A stretch of DNA of 64,000 nucleotides from Ulva prolifera (Eukaryota > Chlorophyta > Ulvophyceae > Ulvales > Ulvaceae), in the NCBI GenBank assembly GCA_023078555.1, contig CM041196.1, positions 10,682,985-10,746,984 of the forward strand, in the 5' to 3' direction. The position numbers were made by a program, and so were the translations under genes. Below the pieces are notes generated by a model. That model was not told the DNA's origin. It made no database searches and saw only the letters and a list, made by a program, of their open reading frames with translations. This document shows positions 33,501 through 41,084 of this stretch, in pieces (position 1 is the stretch's first letter; every line of letters begins with the position of its first letter).

Positions 33501-34675
33501 GACTGAAGCAGGCTCCGAGAGCCTGGAATGAAACTCTCACCAAGGCGATGATGTCAGAAGGATTCACGGTGTCAGAGAATGACCCATGCTTGTTCATCAG
33601 AGGTGAAGGCAGGAGCAAGTCATATGTGCTGGTGCATGTAGATGATTCTGCGATCCTTGCAGAAGAAGGTGAAGAGATGAAGATTCTGGAGATGCTGGGC
33701 AAGCATTTTGAAGTGAAGGATCTGGGACCGCTGCATTTCTTTCTGGGGCAAGAAGTTGAAGAAGTGGCTGGAGAAGGTCTGCTATTGAAGCAGCCTCAGT
33801 ATGCCAAGAATGTGCTACAGAGGGCCAACATGTGGGATTGCAAGCCGAAGGCGACTCCGATGGAGACCAGGCACATGATGACGAAGACCACAGGAGTGGA
33901 GCTGAAGGATGATGACCCAAGGAAGGCGGCGTACGGAGAGACAGTGGGTGCATTGCTGTACCTGTCCACTCATACGAGACCAGATCTGGCGTATCCAGTG
34001 GGCGTGCTGAGTCGATTCATGGCAAAGCCGACGGATGTGCATTTCCAGGCAATGAAGAGAGTTCTGAGGTACTTGAGAGGTACATGGAATCATGGGCTGA
34101 TGTTCAGACTCGACCCAGAAGACAAGATGAAAGGGGTGAAGACCTTCACAGAAGCAGACTTCAAGGAGCTCGGGGTAATCAGAGATGAGGCATTGAAGCT
34201 GTATTCTGATGCAGATCTGGCTGGGGATCTCGACAATCGAAAGAGTACATCAGGTATGATGTTGATGATGCATGGGTGCCCAGTGATGTGGAGTGCCAAG
34301 TTGCAGACAGTGGTGGCCACGTCCACCGCAGAGGCTGAGTATATGTCAGCAGCCATGGCAGTGAAAGAAGCACTGTGGATGAGGAAGTTGCTGGGTGATA
34401 TCTATGGTCGTGTTGAGCGGATGACTGTTTATTGTGACAATCAGAGTGCTTTGCATCTGATGAAGCAGAGGACTGCTGGTGCTCCAGGAAGGAGCAAGCA
34501 CATTGACATCCAGTATCACTTCATTAGGAACAGATTTATGCGACAGGAGATTGATGTCCAGTTTGTGCCGACAGCTGAGCAGAAGGCTGATATGCTGACC
34601 AAGGCTTTGGCTGATCCAGCGCTAGGAAAGGCAGTGGCTGGTTTTCTGGTTGAATCTCCAAGCGACAGCGCTTGA
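30518..34675 (+). CDS. Element C Gag-Pol polyprotein (about 1385 aa, intact)
   Basis: The ATG at 30518 in ACCATGG context opens one frame to 34675. Gag has the UBN2-like FRHWFGQMESILVLKNLDDV and a CCHC knuckle, CQYCGKEGHKHFEC (about residue 225). The protease site is NFDTGATHNYVSD (about 291). Integrase has the HHCC domain VWHRRFGHVGMDNL with CEICPRAKQ, and the triad in ELVHSDVMGPFP, VLRTDHGTEYMG and KQNGRAERYNR. After an acidic linker RT shows VDVKCAFLHSDLYEVVYVRL, ALYGLKQAPRAWN and YVLVHVDDSAIL (HVDD in place of YVDD). RNase H shows LYSDADLAGDLDNRKSTSG, STAEAEYMSAAMAVKEALW and YCDNQSALHL. No stop or frameshift is seen. With near-identical LTRs this is probably an autonomous, recently active element that copies itself through cytoplasmic particles, as copia elements do. 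Confidence 0.96.
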   Translation: MADGISTKVEVLTREGNFRHWFGQMESILVLKNLDDVLYEEPGQAADEAEQAAVEAALTRDRKVRAYLKMHTKGALQAIVTRARTAKAAWDALHDDYRGGLAVRRPQMLRKATELQQGDDSVQRYIDRVKEIRDDFVEADMETSMPVLTNQFVKGLRPALANVVGVQLGVAMSQGAGLDQLCNQLRDLAAILPDRGAAARAAAAVAKRERNKARGPLKCQYCGKEGHKHFECTKKQNDMAAGKKLQWASRRDGGGEGSKEGAGRALCVRTARVAMATVKVPSDRSNYVNFDTGATHNYVSDLSMLHDKRSTPVEVVKMGGNEEHVVACAGTVVLSAPGGQVKLLEALCVPTMHMNLMSGAYVTDQGGSYHGKGKTLEVKDADDTVLLRGTKQDGLYLMDCQVIPTDVPLPTAFANVAVDAEVWHRRFGHVGMDNLYKVEKAADGMGRVNWPEKHAPLCEICPRAKQCEEHYARSSSRAEKPMELVHSDVMGPFPVAGFRDERYAVTLLDDYSSYAEVICVKNKSDMAPAVIERLTEWERQTEHKLKVLRTDHGTEYMGALKQWCRRNGVVRQLSAPRTPKQNGRAERYNRTVLERMRAMLLDAMMLKCFWTFGLDTAAYTRNRIPVKGQVVTPYEKFWGVRPDISHLRVFGCKATLFVPSKLRDKLDAVSEEVIFVGYARHSKAYRLVQHVNGEFKLKESANVSFQEDRVMPAMETCASASQEAASVYHDLMLDVPEQQPEEDDAMLDDESVAWSLNDDAEDPDEDWVNEADDAYAAMEAEDADADDDGSDSDLDAEPGGAPDAEAGGEDQAAPGRYPQRVRHAPNLPYQAHLFMAKGEQPAEELLVPPRSYKEAMKRPDAAEWEQAKNDEYASILAKGVFEVCELPPGERALPAKGVCDLKFDAKGNLERYKYRLVVLWNLQGKDDVGEVFAPTAQSATFRMMLAMKAASPRLKLRQVDVKCAFLHSDLYEVVYVRLPEEFGGGVWKLRKALYGLKQAPRAWNETLTKAMMSEGFTVSENDPCLFIRGEGRSKSYVLVHVDDSAILAEEGEEMKILEMLGKHFEVKDLGPLHFFLGQEVEEVAGEGLLLKQPQYAKNVLQRANMWDCKPKATPMETRHMMTKTTGVELKDDDPRKAAYGETVGALLYLSTHTRPDLAYPVGVLSRFMAKPTDVHFQAMKRVLRYLRGTWNHGLMFRLDPEDKMKGVKTFTEADFKELGVIRDEALKLYSDADLAGDLDNRKSTSGMMLMMHGCPVMWSAKLQTVVATSTAEAEYMSAAMAVKEALWMRKLLGDIYGRVERMTVYCDNQSALHLMKQRTAGAPGRSKHIDIQYHFIRNRFMRQEIDVQFVPTAEQKADMLTKALADPALGKAVAGFLVESPSDSA

Positions 34676-34682
34676 GGGGGTG
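34674..34682 (+). promoter_or_regulatory. Polypurine tract of element C
   Basis: GAGGGGGTG overlaps the stop codon and touches the 3' LTR. It is the expected plus-strand primer. Confidence 0.6.
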
Positions 34683-34993
34683 TGTGGGAAGCAGAGCTCC
34701 CCTGGTGCAAGCGTGTCGTAGCTGTGATAACGCGAGTGCAGCAGATCACATGCATTTGGCTGTGAGTCTGCGGGCAGACCGTAGGTCGGCTGTCCAGAGC
34801 ACAGAATATAGGACGTAGCTGTCAATTCCAGGTCATCTTTGACTGGCAATTGACAGGTGAGAATGCTTTGCTGTTTGTGTGTGTCTGTCTACTGACTACA
34901 GCAGAGAACAGTGTGCTGAGCGTACTACGTGGTGCAGGAGTCTGTACTGTATGACTAGTGATCATAGCAGCTAACAGAGCTCATATTGCCACA
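34683..34993 (+). repeat. 3' LTR of element C (intron-retaining core)
   Basis: 311 bp, identical to the 5' LTR except one T/C at the CACATGCAT/CACACGCAT site. It contains the same TATA, start site (34835) and GT-AG interval (34857-34937). Confidence 0.95.
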
Positions 34994-35102
34994 GGTGAGA
35001 CACACGGCATAGTTATTCTGTAAGATCTTTGACTGGCAATTGACAGGAGTCTGTACTGTATGACTAGTGATCATAGCAGCTAACAGAGCTCATATTGCCA
35101 CA
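34994..35102 (+). repeat. Spacer and spliced R-U5 copy at the 3' end of element C
   Basis: A 31-nt spacer, 34994-35024, starts GGTGAGACACACGG. It is followed by 78 nt, 35025-35102, that equal the LTR bases 34835-34856 joined to 34938-34993. The 81-nt GT-AG interval is cleanly missing and the rest is identical. The copy starts at the predicted transcription start and ends at the LTR end next to the primer site. That is the extent expected for minus-strand strong-stop cDNA of a spliced RNA. It lies inside the target duplication, so it was part of the inserted DNA. Confidence 0.9.
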
Positions 35103-35107
35103 GATTG

Positions 35108-36258
35108 CGATGGGAGCGTGGCACCTAATCGCGCTTCCACAGGGGAAGAAGGCCGTTCCAAGCAAATGGGTCTTCAAGCGCAAGCTCAATGCTGTTGGAA
35201 GCACTGAGAGATATCAAGCAGACTTGTGATCAAAGGATTTTATCAGAAAGAGGGCATCGACTACAATGCAGTCTTGGCTCCAGTGGTGCGTGAAAGCACT
35301 GTGCGCTTAATCCTCTCAATAGTGGCCTGCTTTGACATGGAATGTCATTCAATTGACATCAAGACTGCTTTCATCCAAGGCACGGTTGCCGAGGAGATCT
35401 ACATACGATAGCCAGCTGGCTATGATGACAATTCAGGTCGTGTGTGCATTCTGAGGAAAAGCGTGTGGTCTCACGCAAGCTCCCCGCGTTTGGAACGAGA
35501 CGCTGACAGCCTTCATCAAATCACTTGGATTTGTGCAATGCAAGAGTGATGCAGCATTGTTTATATTATGGACAGATGAGTTAGGCTTTGTCTTCCCGCT
35601 CTGCTATGTTGATGACATTCAGATTGCAGCATTGAAGCCCTACAGCGTTCCATTCATCAAGAAAGCACTGCTCTCAAAATTCCCCGGAAATGACACCGGC
35701 GAATCGCAATATTTTTTCCAGATGACCATCACCAGAAACAGAGCAGCGCGAACAATCTACTTGAAGCAGCAACGGCATATTGAGAAGTTGATTGAGCAGC
35801 ATCAACTGCATGAGGCCTGGCCAATTTCAACTCCAATGATTGTGAATGTCTACAAAGATCCTGCAGATTCAGATGTTGCTGATGCAGCTGCAACTTCACA
35901 GTATAAGTCAATCTTCGGTGCGCTACTACATATTGCCAACAATACCAAGCCCGGCATCTCCTTCGTTGTGTCATATCTAGCCTGATCAACATAGCAACCG
36001 ACTTGCAACAGTTTTGCTAGGATCAGGGATGTTTTGTTGTATCTCAAGGGAACTGCATCCTACAGCTTGCGTCTGGATGGTCTTCAATGTGTATTATATG
36101 GGTATTGTGACTCTGATTGGTGCGGCTGTCCCTAAACTTGTAGATCGACCGCAGGGTTTATTGTCAAACGTGGCGTGGGCTCCATTTCATGGAAGTCCGC
36201 CAGACAGCCAACAGTTAGCAGATCATCATCAGAAGCTGAGTATGTTGCAGCAGGGGGA
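35108..36258 (+). pseudogene. Copia element B: reverse transcriptase and start of RNase H
   Basis: It continues B after element C: LPQGKKAVPSKWVFKRKLNA, then in the next frame GFYQKEGIDYNAVLAPVVRE and SIDIKTAFIQGTVAEEIYIR. LCYVDDIQIAALKP at 35600-35640 is the catalytic YVDD. EAWPISTPM and FGALLHIANNTKPGISFVVS follow. The RNase H is LYGYCDSDWCGC, then GSISWKSARQPTVSRSSSEA near 36170-36240. Stops at about 35227, 35409 and 35983 and several frame changes make it dead. It ends at AAGGIA, where element E is inserted. Confidence 0.85.
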
Positions 36259-36630
36259 ATAGCTGTGGCAGCACAGAGCTCTCTGGGCTTTGCGTGCTGC
36301 GTGAATAAGTCATGTTGTTTTGATATAGTCAACCGAGAGGTGCAGTAGCTAGCTGTTGCTGCGGCTGCACCCTACTAATTGTGTGTTCTGAGTCCACAGT
36401 GAGTGCTGCATGCACCTGTGAGAGAGTGATAAAGACTGAGGGAAACCAGTCATGTACGCATGCTGAGCTGCGGCATGGCATGACGCGTATGTGTAGTGAC
36501 CTGAGAGTCCCACACACCATGGTATAGTATGGTGTGCTGGTGGATCGGAGATCCTGGAGGATTTGAGCTGCACAGAGCAGACCACTTGTGTGTTTGTGTG
36601 GTGTGTGTGTGAGAGTGTGCTGGTGAAAGG

Positions 36631-36662
36631 TATAAATGTCACTGTGCATTCTGTAGCAGACA
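36631..36662 (+). promoter_or_regulatory. Predicted TATA box and transcription start of LTR E
   Basis: TATAAATG at 36631 is followed 31 bases later by ATCTTGTC at 36662. The terminal copy at 36880 begins at exactly the same A, supporting it as the RNA 5' end. Confidence 0.7.
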
Positions 36663-36687
36663 TCTTGTCTGAACAGAAGATGCACAG

Positions 36688-36793
36688 GTATGTACCTCCA
36701 GCCACTATAGCTCAGATTATGTTTTGAAGTGCTAAGTCTTGTTGTGTGTGAACACTGTGGGAAGCAAGTTTGCTCAGAGAGCATTCACTGCAG
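36688..36793 (+). other. Candidate intron in LTR E
   Basis: The donor is GCACAG|GTATGT and the acceptor CACTGCAG|GTG, with 106 nt between. The terminal copy joins 36662-36687 to the homologue of 36794-36855 with nothing in between. Confidence 0.78.
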
Positions 36794-36879
36794 GTGTTCT
36801 GTGTGTATTGAACAGAGGTATCAATAGCAAGACAGATCACCATTTGATTACCACAGGTGAGACAAACTTAGCACATGTA

Positions 36880-36967
36880 ATCTTGTCTGAACAGAAGATG
36901 CACAGGTGTTCTGTGTGTATTGAACAGAGGTGTCAATAGCAAGACATATCACCACTTGATTACCACA
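36880..36967 (+). repeat. Spliced R-U5 copy at the end of LTR E
   Basis: 88 nt = 26 + 62, equal to the two flanks of the 106-nt interval. The first 26 bases are identical to the core and the last 62 differ at three positions, so this copy is older than that in C. Confidence 0.9.
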
Positions 36968-36972
36968 ATAGC

Positions 36973-37138
36973 CAAGGAAGTTCAGTATTTTTGTGGGTTC
37001 ACTCCTCAGATGGGTTTGCCACTCTCATGTGTTTCTGTAGGTTTAGACAATCGTGCAGCAAAGTATTAGTATTTGATTGAAGATCTGCTCTCAGCTGCAC
37101 GGACGAAGCATATTGAGATTATTTATCATCATGTGAGG
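36973..37138 (+). pseudogene. Copia element B: RNase H end and polypurine tract
   Basis: The frame continues with KEVQYFCGFTPQMGLPLSCV and GLDNRAAKY. After a TAG come ARTKHIEIIYHHVREC, the conserved copia RNase H end. GTGAGGGAG at 37130-37138 is the likely polypurine tract. Confidence 0.75.
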
Positions 37139-37566
37139 GAGTGTTGCAGTACAGTGTGAAGCTGGTACATGCATGAGAATGATAAGGTTGGACAGCGTGT
37201 GTTGAAACCAGGAGTGTCAGGAGAATCCCAAGCATGGCTTAATAGGAGACTGCTATGAGGGAGCTAGAAGCTAGCATATCAAAAGGGGGATGTACGCATG
37301 GTTGTTGTACACGTGCTCGATGCGATCTCTGAGATGGAGGGATTCATAGAGCGGGAGCGTTTGTTGTGCTGCACATATGCAGAGCTTATATGTCTGTGTG
37401 CTTGACTGTTATAAGCCTTGTGTTGAATCCAATAGGACATCTTGTCTATTGGAGTTGAACACAGGTTTGGTGTCCTCTAGCTGACATGCATGGCTGTGTC
37501 TTTGTTTTGTGCTTGTGGACACATTGTCAAGACGCGTGTTAGTCTCATCGAGTGTGCACAGGGGTT
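37139..37566 (+). repeat. Putative 3' LTR of element B
   Basis: Starts TGTTGCAGTACAG right after the polypurine tract. It contains a TATA-like CTTATATG near 37383 and ACATCTTGTCTATTG near 37436, similar to the start region of E. CACAG|GTTTGG and GTGCACAG|GGG near 37462 and 37560 could again be splice sites, which is weaker evidence than in C and E. It shows no clear match to the presumed 5' LTR. Confidence 0.4.
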
Positions 37567-37618
37567 AATGCGCGTGACTGAGCTGGTAAGCATGCTGACT
37601 GTGCATGATGACGTGGAG

Positions 37619-37674
37619 GGGAGCGTACCTTGCCGCCGCCGCGACTTTACGCGGCGGCGGCAAGGTACGCTCCC
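37619..37674. repeat. Perfect 24-bp inverted repeat with 8-nt loop
   Basis: Left arm 37619-37642 (GGGAGCGTACCTTGCC...) is exactly complementary to right arm 37651-37674; the loop is GACTTTAC. Directly after it CGCGACTTTACGCG repeats the loop with a short stem. It is GC-rich and should form a very stable hairpin in DNA or RNA. Confidence 0.95.
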
Positions 37675-37689
37675 GCGCGACTTTACGCG

Positions 37690-37765
37690 GTAGAAATAAA
37701 AGTAAGAATTAAACCGGTGACCTCATGAGTACACACTACATGCTCTACCACTGGGGCTCACATGA
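37690..37765 (-). ncRNA. tRNA-like or SINE-like fragment
   Basis: On the minus strand AGCCCCAGTGGTAGAGCATG resembles a Pol III A box with D-arm. GGTTTAATTC, 31 bases further, resembles a B box at the spacing found in tRNA genes, and CTTTTATTT follows as a possible terminator. The D and T stems do not pair properly, so this is not a working tRNA gene. A tRNA-derived SINE head or tRNA pseudogene is the best guess. Confidence 0.4.
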
Positions 37766-37789
37766 AGCGACGAGTCCTATGTTAGATGT

Positions 37790-37953
37790 CTCCTCCCTTG
37801 ATTATGTCATCTATATTTTTGGATCCCCAGATATGGATATCCCACAACACACATAGTCTGCTGAGTTGGTATAACTCAGCACGTTGAATGCAGGCTGCAT
37901 GAATCTGTGAGCACTCTAGATGGAGACCCTTACACCAGCTGTCTTCTTTCACA
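37790..37953 (+). repeat. Putative 5' LTR end of copia element D
   Basis: The boundary at 37953 (TTTCACA) is set by the primer site that follows. A TATA-like GGTATAACTC lies near 37870. The left end (TGTTAGATG) is a guess, and the start of the 3' LTR (42456) is not similar. Confidence 0.35.
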
Positions 37954-37966
37954 GGTTATGGGCGCA
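37954..37966 (+). promoter_or_regulatory. Primer binding site of element D
   Basis: GGTTATGGGCGC is the same half-tRNA-type site as in element C, here followed directly by the gag leader. Confidence 0.65.
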
Positions 37967-37981
37967 TTGTGTTCAGGCGCA

Positions 37982-39112
37982 ATGGAAGATACTAACAATC
38001 TACAAACTATTTTCGATGGAAAGGAGACGTCAAAGCAACACTGTCATACCATGGACTCTAGGCGGCAGTTGAGGAAAATGAGGAATTCCAGGCACTGACA
38101 CCCGGACAACGAGCAACAATGACCACGAAAGCTCTTGCGATAATGACGTTGAACATTTCATCTGAACTGAGATCACACATCGACGCCATGCAAACTGCCA
38201 AGGAGGCTTGGGAATTCTATGCTGCGATGTTCACAAAAGCAACACTTGGAGCAAAACTCAAACTTAAGGATGACCTCAGGACCATCAAAAGACAAAAGGG
38301 AGAAGATGCGCTTGCCTTCGTCGGCAGAGCCACAGAATTGAAACAAAGATTAAAGGGAGGGTGCAACATCACAGTGGATGACGATGAATTCATACATACA
38401 ATAATGAAAGGTCTCGGGCTAGCGTACGCGTCATTTGTCAGTCACATGGAATTTGAATTGGCAGACATGAAACTACCGGCATTCATGGCAAAGCTGCAAA
38501 GCGCCACACCACAGCTGGATCGAGACGACAGCAGAGCGTTCTTGGCTGAGAACAACAAAGATGAAAAGCCGCCGGGAAAACGATTCTCAGGGATATGTTT
38601 TAATTGCGGCAGGCGTGGTCACATAGCTCGATTCTGCAGAGACAAGAAACAAAACCAGAGACCAGACACACCAGAGGACGGACATTGTCACTTAGCATTC
38701 ACTGCAACGATGGAGACTGATAACGAAGGCAGATACACCATTGACAACTTCAACACAGCCGGAGTGATCGCAAACAGTGCACACATGTTGGCAAACGTAC
38801 AGAACATTGATCAGCCAAGACACATAGAAACGCTCAGACAATTGATTGCCATCGCCCAGCGGAATACAGACATTGATGCGGACGACATGTTATCAATATA
38901 TCTGTCAACATCTAGAGCAAATTTGTCAACGGACGTGCAAAACGAGATGATGCAGGAGGGTCTCATGTATCCTGTGACGATTCTTACAGAGGAACCAACA
39001 GAACAACAATACATTGTCTATAACTCGTGTTGTGAACAAGCTGACATGCTAGACAGAATTCACAACTCAGGATTGAAGACGTTTTTTGACTCAGGATCAG
39101 ATACTCACAAAC
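37982..39112 (+). pseudogene. Copia element D gag and start of protease
   Basis: The probable start is the ATG at 37982 (MEDTNNLQTIFDGK); a frame change and stop near 38055 separate it from the main frame, open from before 38119. Gag shows AKEAWEFYAAMFTKATLGAK and a CCHC knuckle, CFNCGRRGHIARFC, near 38600. The protease motif FFDSGSDTH at 39083-39109 is followed by a frame change to ILTNVKTGDH. The bases at the switch are GATACTCACAAACG. Loss of one unit of an 8-base direct repeat (ATACTCAC) would explain both the shift and the missing residues; this is inference. Confidence 0.85.
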
Positions 39113-41084
39113 GTGAAGACAGGAGATCATGTAAGGTCATACAAGGAATTCAGCAATGACCACATACCAACATACGTGAGGATGGGAGGGGGTGAGCGTC
39201 ACAGGGCAGAGGGATTAGTTACTTTCGTCATAAATTTATCATCTGGTGACACCCTCACCATCAATGACGCATTGTACATACCGACAGCGGTGGCCACATT
39301 GATATCAATGAGCAAGGCAGCCCAACAGATTTCTGGTGAGATAGCGTTCACAGAAGGCACAGTCATTGCTACGCCACATGGAGGTAAAGAAAGAAAGATT
39401 GGAGTAAGGCACAAAGGTCTGCACGTGCCAGATGTGAAAGGACTGCATTATTCGCACAAGAAGCAAGTGTCATGGGCAGACCAGCAACCGCAAGCTCTCG
39501 TGGCAGTGACAGAATTGATACATAAACGTCTAGGTCACCCATCACATCAAGTGATGCAACACATGCAACAACATGGATGCGTGATGGGCCTTCCAGACAA
39601 ACTAAGACCACCAGACATGACTTGTGAAATATGCATGCGAGCCAAACAGGCAAGACCAAAATTTGGGGACTCTCTGTCAATCACGGAAAAGCCTCTGGAA
39701 TTGGTACACGCTGACGCAATGGGACCGTTTCCGATACAAAGTTTTGGTTGTTCCAAATATGTGCTTGTTATGATCGATGATTACTCCAGATTCATGGGAG
39801 TATCTTGTGTGGAAACAAAAGCAGATATACCCCTGGAACTCAAGCGCATTCTCAAGCAATGGCAAACACAGACTGGATTCAATGTCAAACAAATCAGGAC
39901 AGACCAAGGATCAGAATTTTGCAACAAAAAGGTACAGCAATTCTGCGAATCACATGGAATACAACACCAACAGAGTGCAGTGTACACCCCGCAACAAAAT
40001 GGAAAAGTGGAACGTGGAAACAGATCACTGATGAACATCGCACGTGCACTACTGATGGAGCTGAATGTACCGGATATCATGTGGGACGAGGGAGTAATGA
40101 CAGGCGTGAGATTGCACAATTGTGTGACACACATAAGAAGAACGAAGACAGCTTTCCAAATGTTCTACAACAAGAAACCGAATCTATCAACTCTAAGAGT
40201 ATTTGGATGCAAATCATTCATTCAGGTGCATGCTCACAACCGCAACAAACTATCGGACCGTTCGATAATTGGGACATTCGTAGGTTACTCATCAAAATCA
40301 AAGGTATGGAGAGTACTAATACGGTCAGATGACAGCCACAAAATCGTTGAATCCCGAGACGTCATATTTGATGAAAGCCAGCCCGGACCATTCATCTCTG
40401 ATACACAATATCAGGAACCAGTTTATGATCTGTGGAACAATTTGTTGTGGAACACGGGGAGTGATATCGATGTCCAACAACAATTGGAAGGAGAGCAGCA
40501 ACAAGCGAACATGCATATGCCAGCTCATAACGCAGTACCCGCACCAGCTGAACTAGATGTACCAGAATTGGCCCATCAAGGACACACACCAGCCGAACTA
40601 GATGTACCAGAATTGGCACATGAAGGCCATCAAATGGAACAGCTTCAACATTATGAAAATGCAGTACATGAAATGCCAGAAGTAGACGCAGCCCCAATAG
40701 CAGCCGAGGCTGAACTCCAAAATAATGATAATGCTGAACACGACATGCCAGAGCTAGAGGCAGCGTCCACCGCATCAGACACCGAAATCCAGGATCCGGA
40801 TGAAGTAGACATGGAAGCAGGGCAAGAAATTGAAGGTGTTGTACACCATCAGAGACCGACCAGAAATAGAGGGCCACCAGCAAGATTTGCAGATTTCAGG
40901 GCACATCAGGTTCAATTGACTGATACGCCACAGCCATTGGTTGAAGTCCAAGGTAGGATTGACTTTCCTCAATGGCAAGAAGCAATGAACACAGAGTTCG
41001 CGTTCCTGAACGCCAACAACACTTACACTGAGGTGGACCTGCCTCCCAACGTGACACCTATACCCACAAAATGGTATACAAAAT
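39086..41084 (+). CDS. Element D protease end, integrase and linker
   Basis: A long frame (to 41218, but out of register after about 41075). The integrase zinc domain is HKRLGHPSHQVMQHMQQHG with CEICMRAKQ near 39600-39660. The triad is ELVHADAMGPFP, KQIRTDQGSEF and QQNGKVERGNR. LRVFGCKSFIQVHAHNRNKL follows. The linker carries a doubled unit, PAELDVPELAH(Q/E)GH, near 40545-40635, and many acidic and His residues. IDFPQWQEAMNTEFAFLNAN is the RT start. A missing base at TGGTATAC near 41075 shifts the frame away from VYKIKRDEQG. Confidence 0.85.

Larger units (their letters stand above)
30033..35102 (+). mobile_element. Intact copia element C, with an extra spliced LTR tail, inserted in element B
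   Basis: Two LTR copies of 311 bp (30033-30343 and 34683-34993) differ at one base. The target duplication is GATTG at 30028-30032 and 35103-35107. The coding region is one uninterrupted frame. Beyond the 3' LTR, and still inside the target duplication, lie a 31-nt spacer and a 78-nt spliced copy of the LTR's transcribed part (34994-35102). Taking out the element with one GATTG joins B's RT region in frame (EYDALI then AMGAWHLIALPQGKK). LTR ends could be shifted two bases, since TGTGTGGG could also be read as the start, but the other insertions in the window all have 5-bp duplications. Confidence 0.96.
36264..36967 (+). mobile_element. Solo LTR E with spliced terminal copy, inserted in element B
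   Basis: 704 bp starting TGTGGCAGCACAGAGC, related to the start of the C LTR, and ending GATTACCACA. It is flanked by ATAGC at 36259-36263 and 36968-36972. The core LTR is 36264-36855 (592 bp). A 24-nt spacer (36856-36879) starts GGTGAGACAAAC. Then 88 nt (36880-36967) repeat the core's transcribed end without its GT-AG interval. Removing E with one ATAGC joins B's RNase H in frame (AAGGIA then KEVQYF). E has no coding region. It could be a recombination product that kept the 3' end of a longer element. Confidence 0.93.

Noticed and set aside
34994..35024. The 31-nt spacer as a tiny intron (GT...AG)
   Set aside because: 30 bases is too short for ordinary splicing, and the E spacer does not end in AG.
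34994..35102. Tail of element C as a simple tandem duplication or as part of element B
   Set aside because: A simple duplication would keep the 81-base interval, and element B joins in frame only if the tail is counted with the insert.
37690..37765. A working tRNA gene
   Set aside because: A- and B-box-like sequences and spacing are present, but the D and T stems do not pair, so only a tRNA-like relic is listed.
37139..37953. One large LTR shared by B and D
   Set aside because: The start of D's presumed 3' LTR at 42456 matches only TGTTGCAGT; nothing further aligns.
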